Shown piece by piece: positions 17,726 to 26,823 of a DNA stretch of 44,275 nucleotides (within the stretch, counting starts at the first letter, position 1; each line of letters opens with the position of its first letter). Where the stretch lies: assembly GCA_944390575.1 (NCBI GenBank), contig CALXQJ010000017.1, positions 1-44,275 on the forward strand. The letters are read 5' to 3'. The stretch is from an uncultured Spirochaetota bacterium. GTDB taxonomy: Bacteria > Spirochaetota > Brachyspiria > Brachyspirales > Brachyspiraceae. The notes beneath the pieces were generated by a model. That model was not told the origin of the DNA. It was given only the letters and a program-made list of their open reading frames with translations, and ran no database searches. Made by a program: the position numbers and the translations under genes.

Positions 17726-18334
17726 ATGAAAGCAAAATATTTAATTATTTATTTACTATTATTTGTATTCTATAAAGTATCATACCCTCAAGAAACAAAT
17801 AATAATAGTATAACAAATGATAATGTATACGGTAGAAGTCCTGCAAATACAGAAGTATCTATTACAGGATATAAAGATATAAAATTAGGTGCTACTAAAG
17901 AAGAAACTATTAATGCTATATTAAATGATAATACTATGATACTTCCTAAAAAATACTTACAAAATAATGTAGATATTTCTGCAGAAGATACTGAAAGTTT
18001 TATATCATTAGTACCAAATAAATTCTATAGAAGTGGTTATTTTGTATTTAAAGATGATTCTCTATACTCAATAACTATAAACTTCCAACCAAATCAATTT
18101 GATTTCTTAGAAATGCTAAACAAACTAAATGCTAAATATGGAAAAGGTAATTTTTTAGATGCTAATACAATATCTTGGCAAAATGCTGATATAAAAATGA
18201 TTTTAGAGCGTCCAAGTATTATTAAGTATATAAGTATAGAGCATATCACTACAACATCTGATACAAGAATAAGAACTGCAAAAGAAAATAATGCTCAAAA
18301 TAATGTAAGACAAAGTATTTTAGAAGGACTATAA
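17726..18334 (+). CDS. Exported protein of unknown function
   Basis: A 202-residue protein with a signal peptide (MKAKYLIIYLLLFVFYKVSY) and then a mature domain with TGYKDIKLGATKEETINAIL, a short pattern common in periplasmic proteins that read a threshold or bind peptides, though I cannot name the family. There is no lipobox cysteine. AGGA at 17703-17706 is 19 nt from the ATG, so the start is uncertain. The next gene, a lipoprotein, begins 5 bases after the stop. Confidence 0.65.
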   Translation: MKAKYLIIYLLLFVFYKVSYPQETNNNSITNDNVYGRSPANTEVSITGYKDIKLGATKEETINAILNDNTMILPKKYLQNNVDISAEDTESFISLVPNKFYRSGYFVFKDDSLYSITINFQPNQFDFLEMLNKLNAKYGKGNFLDANTISWQNADIKMILERPSIIKYISIEHITTTSDTRIRTAKENNAQNNVRQSILEGL

Positions 18335-18339
18335 CTATT

Positions 18340-18861
18340 ATGAAAAAAAATATATTTATAATACTACTTATAATTATTTCTATTTTTTCTTGTTCTAAAA
18401 AGGGAGAAGTAGATTCTAATAAAAATACAAAAAAGAAAGTAGAAATTATACTATCAGATGATAATGAAGATAATAATAAAGAAAATATAGAGATAAGAGA
18501 TTATAATGAAGATGAATTAAAAGAAAATGCTCTAAACTCTTTAAAAGAATTTTTATCATTAACTTATACACCAGAAAATGTATATAAAGCTTATGATGAT
18601 TTTTATTCAAGCGACTATAAAAAAATATTAAAAACTACAAGAGGCATAAGTGATGCAGAATCTTATGTGAACTCTAATCCATTTTTAGACTTCGAGTTTG
18701 AAACAACAATAAATAAAGTACATTCTATCACTATAGATGGTAAAAAAGCATATATAGACGTAGATACAACAGTATATGATAGAGACACAGCTAATACTAC
18801 AAAATCTAAACAAACATTTATTATGGAATATGAAAATAATAAGTGGGTAATATCTTATTAA
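18340..18861 (+). CDS. Lipoprotein of unknown function
   Basis: A 173-residue lipoprotein with lipobox SIFSC (Cys18), a charged Asp/Glu/Asn/Lys-rich linker (about 20-60) and a C-terminal domain whose last strands (AYIDVDTTVYDRD, FIMEYENNKWVISY) resemble NTF2-like or DUF4878-type lipoproteins. The fold assignment is tentative. Its 5-base spacing from the upstream gene suggests a two-gene unit. Confidence 0.68.
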   Translation: MKKNIFIILLIIISIFSCSKKGEVDSNKNTKKKVEIILSDDNEDNNKENIEIRDYNEDELKENALNSLKEFLSLTYTPENVYKAYDDFYSSDYKKILKTTRGISDAESYVNSNPFLDFEFETTINKVHSITIDGKKAYIDVDTTVYDRDTANTTKSKQTFIMEYENNKWVISY

Positions 18862-18885
18862 AAAAACACAAACAATAAAAATATG

Positions 18886-18913
18886 TTAACCTTATTTTTT
18901 ATATTACGATAAT
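18886..18913 (+). promoter_or_regulatory. Possible promoter of ftsA
   Basis: TTAACC (18886-18891), a 16-base spacer and GATAAT (18908-18913). The -10 region overlaps ATTACGATAAT (18903-18913), an 11-mer found again upstream of flaA. The -35 match is modest. Confidence 0.4.
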
Positions 18914-18954
18914 ATTGAACATAGAAATATATATTTATTTTTAGGAGTTCAATT

Positions 18955-20199
18955 TTGAAAGAGCCAATTATAGCTGGTGTAGATGCTGGTAGTTCATCTG
19001 TCAAAACTATTATAGCAAGAGTTGTTAATGAGCAACTTGAAGTTATTGGTATAGGTGAAAGCGAAAGTCAGGGTATATTAAAGGGCGTTATTGTTAATAT
19101 AGAAGCTGCTGCTGATGCTATACAGAAGTCTATCAATCAGGCAGAGCACATGGCTGGTATTTCTGCTCCAGATGTTATAGCTACTATTGGTGGAGATCAT
19201 ATTAGTGGTTTGAATAGTAATGGTGTAATAGGTGTTAATACTAAAGACAAAGAAATTACTAAAGCAGAAATAGATAGAGTATTAGATTCTGCTAAAAATG
19301 TATTAATACCTCAAGATAGAGAAATTATAGAAACTATAGAACAAGAATATTCATTAGATGGTCAAGATGAGATAAGAAACCCTATAGGTATGAGTGGTAC
19401 AAGACTTGAAACAAAAGTACATCTTGTAACAGGGCTTAAATATGTAAGTGAACATCTAAGAAAAACTTTACATAGAATGAACTTCACAGGAAAAGACTTA
19501 ATAGTTAATATAAGAGGTAGTGCTGAAGCAGTTCTTACTCGTGATGAAAAAGAACTTGGAGTAGTTGCTATAGATATAGGACATTCTACAACTTCTCTTA
19601 TGGTTTTTTTAGAAGGTTCTGTTTGGCATACTGCTGTTATTCCTGTAGGTAGTAATCATATTACTAATGATATATCTAAATGTATTAAAGTAACAGCTCC
19701 TATTGCAGAAAGATTAAAATGCGATCATGGATATGCTTTTATAGATTTGGTAAGTGATAAAGAAGTAGTAGAAGTACCAACAGCATCAGGTAAGATGAAA
19801 ACTCTACAGAAAAAAGTTCTAACAGAAATAATACAACCTCGTGTAGAAGAAATACTAAGTTTATGCTCTAGAGAATTATCTAAAATGAAATACTTAGACT
19901 CTCTTGCAGGTGGTATAGTATTTACTGGTGGTGGTTCTCTTCTTCCAGGTCTTACAGAATTATCAAAAGCATATCAAAGTGCAGTAAATAGTGCCTTGCC
20001 TTCTACTTCAAGAATAGGTATTCCAGATAATATACTTGGTATAAAAGATATTGCTGATAATCCTGCATACTCAGCTGTTGTAGGATCTTTAATGATGAGC
20101 TTAGATGAAGCTACTAATGTTCATATACACTCCCCTAAAAAAAGTGGAGAAAAGAAATTTAAGTTCGGTTTAGACAAATTAGCTGAATTTTTTAAGTAA
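18955..20199 (+). CDS. ftsA: Cell division protein FtsA
   Basis: The actin-like protein that tethers FtsZ to the membrane, 414 residues. It shows the phosphate-1 motif IAGVDAGSSSVKT, the inserted 1C (SHS2) domain with the MSGTRLETKVHLVTG stretch, phosphate-2 VAIDIGHSTTSL and the adenosine motif GGIVFTGGGSLLPG. The C-terminal KKFKFGLDKLAEFF is the amphipathic membrane-targeting helix, so the protein is full length. The start is TTG, supported by AGGAG 7 nt upstream; no ATG fits the family N terminus. ftsZ is not next to it; flaA is. Confidence 0.93.
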   Translation: MKEPIIAGVDAGSSSVKTIIARVVNEQLEVIGIGESESQGILKGVIVNIEAAADAIQKSINQAEHMAGISAPDVIATIGGDHISGLNSNGVIGVNTKDKEITKAEIDRVLDSAKNVLIPQDREIIETIEQEYSLDGQDEIRNPIGMSGTRLETKVHLVTGLKYVSEHLRKTLHRMNFTGKDLIVNIRGSAEAVLTRDEKELGVVAIDIGHSTTSLMVFLEGSVWHTAVIPVGSNHITNDISKCIKVTAPIAERLKCDHGYAFIDLVSDKEVVEVPTASGKMKTLQKKVLTEIIQPRVEEILSLCSRELSKMKYLDSLAGGIVFTGGGSLLPGLTELSKAYQSAVNSALPSTSRIGIPDNILGIKDIADNPAYSAVVGSLMMSLDEATNVHIHSPKKSGEKKFKFGLDKLAEFFK

Positions 20200-20231
20200 A
20201 ATTGTAAAAACTGTTTTAATATAAATTTTGC

Positions 20232-20260
20232 TTGACAAATTACGATAATTGATATATAAA
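20232..20260 (+). promoter_or_regulatory. Strong promoter of flaA
   Basis: TTGACA (20232-20237), a 17-base spacer and TATAAA (20255-20260). The spacer contains ATTACGATAAT (20239-20249), shared exactly with the ftsA upstream region. It reads as a housekeeping-sigma promoter, not a sigma-28 one, in keeping with sheath-protein genes of other spirochaetes. Confidence 0.8.
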
Positions 20261-20300
20261 ATTAAATTATGCTTATTAAAAACAAGGAGTGCAATAAATT

Positions 20301-21233
20301 ATGAAAAAGTTATTCTCAGTGTTAGCTTTAGTTTGTTTAGCTGCATCTACTTCTTTCGCACTAACAAACTCTACTATTATTGACTTTTCACTAACAGGTA
20401 ACCTTGATAACTTAGGTGAGGCTGAAGGTGAAGAAGAAACTGTAGTAACAGCTGAAGATGCATTATACAATGATAATTGGGTTGTATGGTTAAATGACTC
20501 AGCTAGATTAACTGAAAATCGTAGAAATTCTTACGTTACTAACACAGATAGTAAAGGTAATAACGGAGCTTGGGAAGCTGGTAAAGTTCTTGGTATTAGA
20601 GTACATTTCCCTCTACAGGCTTGGAATAGCTATGCTTTAGTTAAACCTGCTTATGAATTAGAAATCTATGGTGGTGCTGATGGTCAGAAATACACTGGTG
20701 GTAAAGGTGTAGTTCAGAACGTTGGTGAAATCAAGTCTATTAGTTCTTGGGTTTATGGTAGAAACTATCTTATAAGCTACTTCATTAACTTACAAGATGA
20801 ATCTGGTGTTCTAAAGTCTTACCCAATGGGTTCTCTTTACTTCAATGGTTGGAGACAAGTAAGATGGGAAAACATAGAGTACTTAACTGATATTCGTGAT
20901 AGAGTATTAACTCGTGAGCCTCTTTACCCTAAAATGATTCCTTCTATCAAATTAGATTCTTTAGGTTTCTATAGAAGCAAAGATTATCAAGGTGGTAACT
21001 TCATTACTTACGTTAAAGACGTTACTATTGAGTATGATGTTGTTGTTGTTGAGCCAGAAGAAGATATAGATGATGAAGCTACTTGGTCTTTAATTAAAAC
21101 TGAAACTGAAAGAAAAAGAGCTTTAGAAGAAGCTAAAATTAAAGAGATACAAGAATTAAAAGAATTAGAAGCTAGACGTGTTGGTACTGCTGAAAATAAT
21201 CAAAATGCTAATACTGAAGCAAATCAACAATAA
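20301..21233 (+). CDS. flaA: Flagellar filament outer layer (sheath) protein FlaA
   Basis: The major sheath protein of spirochaete periplasmic flagella, 310 residues, exported to the periplasm where it coats the FlaB core. The signal peptide is [20 protein letters not shown]. Family blocks are [47 protein letters not shown] and [15 protein letters not shown]. The C-terminal tail after about residue 265 is a charged Glu/Lys-rich helix ending in an Asn/Gln-rich stretch. Codon choice leans more to C-ending codons (TTC, TAC, AAC) than in neighbouring genes, a sign of high expression. AAGGAG is 11 nt before the ATG; a strong promoter and terminator frame the gene. Confidence 0.95.
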   Translation: MKKLFSVLALVCLAASTSFALTNSTIIDFSLTGNLDNLGEAEGEEETVVTAEDALYNDNWVVWLNDSARLTENRRNSYVTNTDSKGNNGAWEAGKVLGIRVHFPLQAWNSYALVKPAYELEIYGGADGQKYTGGKGVVQNVGEIKSISSWVYGRNYLISYFINLQDESGVLKSYPMGSLYFNGWRQVRWENIEYLTDIRDRVLTREPLYPKMIPSIKLDSLGFYRSKDYQGGNFITYVKDVTIEYDVVVVEPEEDIDDEATWSLIKTETERKRALEEAKIKEIQELKELEARRVGTAENNQNANTEANQQ

Positions 21234-21258
21234 TAAAAATATATTGTTTTAGAAATAT

Positions 21259-21298
21259 AAAGAGGAAGCAAGATATAATTTTGTTTCCTCTTTTTTAT
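21259..21298 (+). terminator. Terminator of flaA
   Basis: AAAGAGGAA (21259-21267) pairs with TTCCTCTTT (21285-21293), followed by a T run. Confidence 0.88.
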
Positions 21299-21319
21299 TT
21301 AGAGTTATAGGATCTAATA

Positions 21320-21877
21320 ATGAAAGTAATGAATAATTCTATACTAAAAAAAGAAGAATCTATATTTATATGCATAGATTTACAAGAAAAATTAATGAAA
21401 GTGATGAGTAATGTGGAGAGTTTAATTAAAAACTCTAATATATTACTAAAAATGTCTGAAGTATATAATATTCCTGTTTTAGTAACAGAGCAATATCCAA
21501 AAGGTATAGGGCAAACTGATAGTAGAATCATACTCCCTAATCATAATAAATTATTTATAAAAGATTATTTTAGCGTTTTTGCTACTGAAGATTTTGTTTA
21601 TGAGTTTAATAGACTTAATAAAAAGAATGTGTTTATATTTGGAATAGAGGCTCATGTTTGTGTTTATTATAGTGTTTATCACTTAATTGAAAATGGGTAT
21701 AATGTTTATTTAGTAGAAGATGCTGTATCTTCAAGAAGTGAGAAAAATAAAGATATTGCTATAGAACAAATGAGAAAATTAGGTGCAAATATTATTAATA
21801 CTGAAATGGCTTTATTTATGCATATAGAAAATTCTAAAGTAGAAAACTTTAAAGAATTGAGTAATTTAATAAAATAA
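21320..21877 (+). CDS. Isochorismatase-family cysteine hydrolase
   Basis: A 185-residue cytoplasmic hydrolase of the isochorismatase-like superfamily. The catalytic triad is visible: Asp20 in FICIDLQE, Lys81 in KDYFS and Cys114 in GIEAHVCV, with the cis-peptide region preceding the cysteine. The superfamily includes nicotinamidases, pyrazinamidases and ribonuclease-annotated YcaC-like enzymes; this short form without extra metal ligands most resembles YcaC-like members, whose substrates are mostly unknown. AGGA lies 7 nt before the first ATG; a second in-frame ATG is three codons in. tpiA follows after 35 bases with its own AAGGAG. Confidence 0.87.
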   Translation: MKVMNNSILKKEESIFICIDLQEKLMKVMSNVESLIKNSNILLKMSEVYNIPVLVTEQYPKGIGQTDSRIILPNHNKLFIKDYFSVFATEDFVYEFNRLNKKNVFIFGIEAHVCVYYSVYHLIENGYNVYLVEDAVSSRSEKNKDIAIEQMRKLGANIINTEMALFMHIENSKVENFKELSNLIK

Positions 21878-21912
21878 TTTACAATAAAATTATATTTTTA
21901 AGGAGATTTATA

Positions 21913-22674
21913 ATGGCAAGAAGAAAACTTATAGCCGGAAACTGGAAAATGAATAATACAAATAAAGAAGGATTAGAATTAGTATCTAAGCTTAAAGAAC
22001 TTGTTAAAGATTGCAAGGATAGAGATATTATGATTGCACCTTCTTTTACTTGTTTGAGTGAGATAAAGAATGCTATTAGTGGCAGTAATATAAAGCTTGG
22101 GGCTCAGAATTTATATTTTGAGGAAAAGGGAGCTTTTACTGGACAGGTATCTGCTGATATGCTTTTATCTGTTGGATGTGAGTATGTTATTATTGGACAC
22201 TCTGAGTGTAGAGATATTTTTGGTGAAACTGATGAGCTTATTAATAAAAAAGTAAAAAGAGCTTTAGAAAAGAATCTAATACCTGTATTATGTATAGGTG
22301 AACATTTAGAAGAAAGAGAAAAAGGTATTACTGCTGATGTTGTATCTACACAGACTAAAAAAGGTTTTGAGGGGCTTACTGAACAGGATGCTTTAAAAGT
22401 TGTTATTGCTTATGAACCTGTTTGGGCTATTGGTACTGGTAAAACTGCTACTCCTCAGGATGCTGATGATGTACATAAAAGTATTAGAGATACTTTAAAG
22501 TCTATTTATAATGAGAATGTTGCTGATAATATTATTATATTATATGGTGGTAGTGTAAATGAAAATAATGCTGATGAACTACTTAATATGCCTAATATTG
22601 ATGGTGCATTAGTGGGTGGTGCTTCATTAGTTGCTGATAAGTTTGCGAGAATTGTAAACTTTATTAGTAAATAA
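21913..22674 (+). CDS. tpiA: Triosephosphate isomerase
   Basis: The glycolytic enzyme interconverting dihydroxyacetone phosphate and glyceraldehyde 3-phosphate, 253 residues, full length. Catalytic residues are present: Asn10 and Lys12 in AGNWKMN, His96 in IIGHSECR, Glu168 in AYEPVW and the loop-6 lid WAIGTGKTA. Phosphate binding is by ILYGGSVN and GALVGGASL. Most enzymes read GHSERR at the histidine; Cys replaces the first Arg here. AGGAG precedes the ATG. A hairpin follows the stop. Confidence 0.97.
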   Translation: MARRKLIAGNWKMNNTNKEGLELVSKLKELVKDCKDRDIMIAPSFTCLSEIKNAISGSNIKLGAQNLYFEEKGAFTGQVSADMLLSVGCEYVIIGHSECRDIFGETDELINKKVKRALEKNLIPVLCIGEHLEEREKGITADVVSTQTKKGFEGLTEQDALKVVIAYEPVWAIGTGKTATPQDADDVHKSIRDTLKSIYNENVADNIIILYGGSVNENNADELLNMPNIDGALVGGASLVADKFARIVNFISK

Positions 22675-22684
22675 TTTATAAAAT

Positions 22685-22727
22685 ATAAGGACTATACTTT
22701 TATATATAAGTATAAGTCCTTATTTAA
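22685..22727 (+). terminator. Hairpin terminator of tpiA
   Basis: A stem of about 15 bp with one bulge: 22685-22699 pairs with 22708-22723 (ATAAGGACT with AGTCCTTAT). The tail is T-rich but not a pure run. Confidence 0.7.
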
Positions 22728-22757
22728 TAATTTAGAAATAATTTTATATAATTTATT

Positions 22758-23816
22758 ATGAGAAAAATACTTACTATAAAAATATTGCTTATAATATATA
22801 GCATAATATTAAAAGCTAATGAACCTATTAATAATGAAAAAAATTTCTTTCTTATGAAAGGAAATATAGGGAATATACCTATAACAATATATTTATACAT
22901 AGATAATAATGATAAAAAAATAAGTGGTAAATATTATTATAATAATATAAAGCAATTTATAAATATATCAGGCAAACTTAATGATGATAACTCTTTTTAT
23001 ATAGATGAATATATAAATAATAATTTTAATACTGGAAGATTTGAAGGAAATATTAGCAATTTTATATTTTCTGGTATGTGGTTTTCTCCAAGTAGAGAAA
23101 ATAGGTTTGAATTTAGCTTTGCCATATCACAAGATAATACAATAAATAAAATGAGAATAATATCATCAACTCTAACATTAAAAAGTGATGAAAGAGCAAA
23201 CTTTACAGCAACTAAAGAAGCATTAATTATTGATAATAACAAAAATATAAAAGAAATAAATAAAATATCTATGAATATAAATCAATTACAATCTATAGAG
23301 TATAGTGATATATCAAAAAAATTAAAAGATTCTATATTAGAAAGTTATAATATATGGCAAGAAGCTCAATCTCAAAGTAGAAATTTTGAAGTAGAAAATA
23401 ATATAAAAGTATCATATATAGATAATAATATAATATCATTTAATATATACGACTATGCATATACAGGAGGATTACACGGCATATATACATCAATTCCATA
23501 TATATATAGTATAAAAACAGGAGATAGAATAGGAAGAAAAATATCAGACCTTATAGAAAATCCTTATGATTTAGACTTAATATCATTAATGCGTACAAAA
23601 CTATTACGTTCTTTTAGTGATAATGATTTTTTTGATTTTTATTCTATAGAATTAAGTGATATATATGATATAACACCAACTGGTATAAAATTTATATGGC
23701 CTGTATACAAAATAGCTGGATATTCAACTGGAATTATAGAAATAGAATTTTCATTTTATGAACTTAAACCGTTTATAAAGAAAAATTCAGATTTTGAGTA
23801 TTTATTTAATAATTAA
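22758..23816 (+). CDS. Exported DUF3298 (RsiV/PdaC-like) protein
   Basis: A 352-residue protein with a signal peptide ([20 protein letters not shown]). The C-terminal half carries [11 protein letters not shown] at about 234-244, the hallmark of the DUF4163/DUF3298 pair seen in PdaC deacetylases and the RsiV lysozyme sensor, then [11 protein letters not shown] and [17 protein letters not shown]. The polysaccharide deacetylase domain of PdaC is absent. It is probably anchored outside the cytoplasmic membrane or periplasmic; ligand unknown. No clear ribosome site is seen. Endonuclease III begins 17 bases later. Confidence 0.75.
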   Translation: MRKILTIKILLIIYSIILKANEPINNEKNFFLMKGNIGNIPITIYLYIDNNDKKISGKYYYNNIKQFINISGKLNDDNSFYIDEYINNNFNTGRFEGNISNFIFSGMWFSPSRENRFEFSFAISQDNTINKMRIISSTLTLKSDERANFTATKEALIIDNNKNIKEINKISMNINQLQSIEYSDISKKLKDSILESYNIWQEAQSQSRNFEVENNIKVSYIDNNIISFNIYDYAYTGGLHGIYTSIPYIYSIKTGDRIGRKISDLIENPYDLDLISLMRTKLLRSFSDNDFFDFYSIELSDIYDITPTGIKFIWPVYKIAGYSTGIIEIEFSFYELKPFIKKNSDFEYLFNN

Positions 23817-23833
23817 AAAAAGGAATTCATCAA

Positions 23834-24502
23834 ATGAATGATAATGATATACATCCTATAATGAAAGAATTATTAAAAGTCACAAAAGAAATGCCTATGC
23901 CTGTTGTGACAGAAATAAAGCTTCTAACAAAAAATGATGCATTTAAAATATTAATATCAACAATGCTTTCTCTTAGAACAAAAGATCCAACAACAAGAGA
24001 TGCTTCTTTTAGACTATTTGAAGTAGCCCCTACTCCTGAAGAGACTATTAAATTAACAGCAGAGAAAATAGAAAAATTAATTTACCCTGTTGGTTTTTAT
24101 AAGGTAAAAGCAAAAAATATATTAGAGGTGTGTCACACTCTTATAAATGATTATGATGGTAAAGTACCTGATGAAATTGATGAGCTTTTAAAATTAAAAG
24201 GTGTTGGAAGAAAAGTTGCAAACTTAGTAGTGACAGAAGCTTATGATAAAGATGGAATTTGTGTGGATACTCATGTACATAGAATATCAAATAGATTTGG
24301 ATATATAAATACAAAAACCCCTGAAGAAACTGAGTGGGCATTAAGAGACAAATTGCCAAAAGAGTATTGGAGAGTATATAATGATACTCTTGTTGTATAT
24401 GGACAAAATCTATGTAAACCTATTGGTCCTTTATGTTCTAAATGTACTGTAAGAGAATATTGCGACTATGGAAAACAAAAAATAATGGAAAACAAAAAAT
24501 AA
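23834..24502 (+). CDS. nth: Endonuclease III
   Basis: The DNA glycosylase/AP lyase that removes oxidised pyrimidines in base excision repair, 222 residues. The helix-hairpin-helix [12 protein letters not shown] contains the catalytic Lys127, Asp145 lies in [12 protein letters not shown], and the C-terminal iron-sulphur cluster has C194-x6-C201-x2-C204-x5-C210, exactly the family spacing. AAGGA precedes the ATG. The stop codon overlaps the following bidirectional hairpin. Confidence 0.95.
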   Translation: MNDNDIHPIMKELLKVTKEMPMPVVTEIKLLTKNDAFKILISTMLSLRTKDPTTRDASFRLFEVAPTPEETIKLTAEKIEKLIYPVGFYKVKAKNILEVCHTLINDYDGKVPDEIDELLKLKGVGRKVANLVVTEAYDKDGICVDTHVHRISNRFGYINTKTPEETEWALRDKLPKEYWRVYNDTLVVYGQNLCKPIGPLCSKCTVREYCDYGKQKIMENKK

Positions 24503-24545
24503 ATAATAGTGCTTCTTTATTTACTATTATTTATTTTTTATTTTA
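24501..24545. terminator. Bidirectional terminator between nth and the rhodanese gene
   Basis: AAATAATAGT (24501-24510) pairs perfectly with ACTATTATTT (24523-24532). T-rich tails occur on both sides, so it can stop nth (plus) and the rhodanese gene (minus, ending at 24550). Confidence 0.75.
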
Positions 24546-24549
24546 TATA

Positions 24550-24876
24550 TTACTCACTATCTCTAAGAGCAAGTGCCAATTCACTATAGCCTGAGTTACA
24601 TAAGCTATATAAGCTTTTAAAGCCATTTCTAATCATAAATTCGCTAACTGCGAAAGATCTCTTACCACTCACTCAGTATAATAAGTATTCTTTATTTCTA
24701 TCAAGTTTTAATATTTCCTCCTCAAGTGTTGGAAGAGAAGTATCTATTAGCATACTACCTTTAATAAAACCTGTAGCACGAACTTCTGCAAATGTACGTG
24801 TATCTAATAATTGTATATTATTATTATTTTTTAATAAATCTACTGCCTCTTGAACAGTAACTTTTTTTATTTCCAT
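24550..24876 (-). CDS. Rhodanese-domain protein with UGA at the catalytic cysteine (candidate selenoprotein)
   Basis: Read through one in-frame TGA (24673-24675, codon 68), this is a full single-domain rhodanese of 108 residues. Before the TGA are VTVQEAVDLL, LLDTRTFAEV and IKGSMLID; just after it comes VSGKRS, then FMIRNGFKSLYSL and SGYSELALAL before TAA. Rhodaneses read YCxSGxRS here, so the TGA replaces exactly the active-site cysteine. All 40 codons beyond it are open and family-like. A hairpin with a G in the apical loop follows the TGA (see next entry). Either UGA encodes selenocysteine, giving a selenoprotein sulphurtransferase, or a Cys codon recently mutated to a stop. No sel genes are in the window. 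AAAGGA lies 11 nt before the ATG. Confidence 0.72.
24631..24675 (-). promoter_or_regulatory. SECIS-like hairpin after the rhodanese UGA
   Basis: On the mRNA, UUCGC and GCGAA pair around the loop AGUUA (24640-24654), 18 nt after the UGA to the stem and 23 nt to the loop. A lower stem of GAUC with GAUU (24656-24659 and 24631-24634) extends it. Bacterial SECIS elements are hairpins just 3' of the UGA with a G among the first two loop bases at about this distance, so the element fits; pairing is short and SelB recognition is unproven. Confidence 0.5.
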
Positions 24877-24957
24877 AAGTAATTATATCCTTTGCAAAAA
24901 AAATAATAGTTTATATAATATATCAAAATTAAAAAATTATACAAGAGTATTAGAAGT

Positions 24958-25995
24958 ATGTATAAACTTATAAATATAGATGAAAAAAGAAAGACTATTA
25001 AGATTTTATATAAAAACTCATCAAATGATAAAAATGCTATATTTAAAATTGTAGATTTTATTAAAAATAAAACTGATAATGCAAAAGTAGAATACAAAGA
25101 AGAAAATATAATACTATATTCTGAAAATGTTGAGTATATATTTAAATATATAGAAAATGAGTATATTGAAATAGAAGTTATAAGACATAGCGATAAAGTA
25201 GCTTTTGAATATTTTAAGTATATGGAAAAAATATTTCAAGAATATATAAATAATATTAATTTATTAGAAAATAAAAATGTAGTAGATACTATCAATAGCA
25301 ATATAAAGCATAATATGTGGATAGATTTTAAGTTTTTAGAATATAATAATGGAGATTTACATATTGTAGGTAGTAATGATTTATCTTGTTATTATGATAA
25401 TGAGATTATTTTTAAGAATGTGTATAATATAGATTCTGATACATACTTTAATGCTTGTCCTTCGGAATATAATGTTTTTGAGGTTTATGGTTTTAATGAG
25501 TTTAATAATATGGTTATAAAAATTAAACCTGATGATAGTAAAAGAGATTTTTTTATTACTTGTGATTATATAGAATATAAAAATGATACTATAAGGCTTG
25601 ATTATAATTATGAATCTTTATACTCTATAGATAAAGAAAATATCATTAAAAAATATAATTTGATAAAAGAAAATAATAGATGGTATCAAGATAAAGAAAA
25701 CTCTCATAAAACTATGATATTTACAGATGAGTTTTTTAGTAAATCAGATACTATAGGTGTAATTTTTAGAATATATAAATTATCATATAATCAGGTAAAA
25801 TACTTTAGAGTTTATCATTATAATTTTGAGCCTTATAAATATGATTGTAAAAATGGATTTATAGAAACTGAACTTTGGGACTGTGAATTTCTTAAACATA
25901 TAGAATCTAATATGATGATAGACTTGAGATATTTACAAACTATTACAAATGAAATAGATTTTAATAATTTCTGTAGAGAATTAGAAAAAAAATAA
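24958..25995 (+). CDS. Protein of unknown function
   Basis: A 345-residue soluble-looking protein, without signal peptide or membrane span, rich in Tyr, Asn, Asp and Glu. I recognise no motif. It is divergent from the rhodanese gene and convergent with a beta-barrel gene. The ribosome site is weak (AGAAG close to the ATG). Its middle (about 115-230) alternates short strand-like segments; a phage or effector-like role cannot be supported or excluded. Confidence 0.6.
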   Translation: MYKLINIDEKRKTIKILYKNSSNDKNAIFKIVDFIKNKTDNAKVEYKEENIILYSENVEYIFKYIENEYIEIEVIRHSDKVAFEYFKYMEKIFQEYINNINLLENKNVVDTINSNIKHNMWIDFKFLEYNNGDLHIVGSNDLSCYYDNEIIFKNVYNIDSDTYFNACPSEYNVFEVYGFNEFNNMVIKIKPDDSKRDFFITCDYIEYKNDTIRLDYNYESLYSIDKENIIKKYNLIKENNRWYQDKENSHKTMIFTDEFFSKSDTIGVIFRIYKLSYNQVKYFRVYHYNFEPYKYDCKNGFIETELWDCEFLKHIESNMMIDLRYLQTITNEIDFNNFCRELEKK

Positions 25996-26030
25996 TAGGG
26001 AAATAAAAATAATATTATCTCCCTATAAAT
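25993..26030. terminator. Terminator between convergent genes
   Basis: AATAGGGA (25994-26001) pairs with TCTCCCTAT (26018-26026) around an AT-rich loop, bordered by AT-rich tails. It separates the unknown plus-strand gene and the minus-strand beta-barrel gene. Confidence 0.6.
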
Positions 26031-26033
26031 TAT

Positions 26034-26660
26034 TTAATCTTTAAGCTGTGGTCCAAACTTAAATCCAAATATAAATCCTCCTCCACTACCACCAAAACGA
26101 GGAGTATCACCAATTGATTTTAATGGATATCCATAATCATGTGCTATATAAACACCCAAAACTATAGCCAATTTCTCAGAAACAAAAATAGAATAATCTA
26201 AAGTAGCTTTAAAATAATGCATAACAGAAGAACTATATCCATATTCCAAATCTTTCTTACCATAAATAGGAATCTTAATACCACCACCAATACCAATAGA
26301 AATATTATAAATCATAAATTTAGGTAAAAACCCAATCCCAAAATTATGTATATACATAGAACTATCAGTATTATTAATAGTATGCTTAAAAACAAAACTA
26401 TCATAGTTATATGCTAAGTCAATAAAAAATCCAGCACCTATTCTATTGTATACCTTATGCATATACCCAAGTTGTACCTCAAGTCCACTATCAAGCCCTA
26501 TTGATCCCTTATAATTAAGTTCTTTAAAAGCATCATTTCCTGTACCAATAGCAACACCAACAGGAATATTAATAGAAGCTTCAAATCCACCTTGTGCAAA
26601 TAAGGTTGATAATGTTGTTATTAATAATAATATTATTATTAATAGTATTTTTTTTGTCAT
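26034..26660 (-). CDS. Outer-membrane beta-barrel protein, paralogue family
   Basis: About 208 residues from the ATG at 26660, chosen because GGGAG sits just upstream of it (an earlier ATG at 26672 would swallow that site). Signal peptide MTKKILLIIILLLITTLSTL is followed by FAQ. The body shares FEASINIPVGVAIG, GFLPKFMIYNISIGIGGGIK and FKATLDYSIFVSEKLA with the proteins at 12.6 and 13.4 kb. Shorter than those paralogues. Outer-membrane location is inferred; function unknown. Confidence 0.73.
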   Translation of the reverse strand: MTKKILLIIILLLITTLSTLFAQGGFEASINIPVGVAIGTGNDAFKELNYKGSIGLDSGLEVQLGYMHKVYNRIGAGFFIDLAYNYDSFVFKHTINNTDSSMYIHNFGIGFLPKFMIYNISIGIGGGIKIPIYGKKDLEYGYSSSVMHYFKATLDYSIFVSEKLAIVLGVYIAHDYGYPLKSIGDTPRFGGSGGGFIFGFKFGPQLKD

Positions 26661-26765
26661 AAACTCTCCCATTTTTATTATACTTTAAGCCTAAAATTGT
26701 TAGAGTAACCTAACATCTATTTTTTTTAAAGTCAATATAATAAAAAAAATTTTTGCAAAAAAATA

Positions 26766-26794
26766 GAAACTTTTTTATTATTTTAAACGTCTAA
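26766..26794 (+). promoter_or_regulatory. ECF (sigma-E type) promoter of the metal-sensor operon
   Basis: GAAACTT (26766-26772), 16 bases, then GTCTAA (26789-26794) preceded by C. This closely follows the sigma-E type consensus GGAACTT-N16-GTCTAA and differs from the TTGACA/TATAAT promoters elsewhere in the window. It lies 30 bases before the first gene of an operon that encodes an ECF sigma factor, so autoregulation is likely. Confidence 0.7.
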
Positions 26795-26823
26795 TATTAT
26801 ATAAAGCCAAAGGAATTATAATT

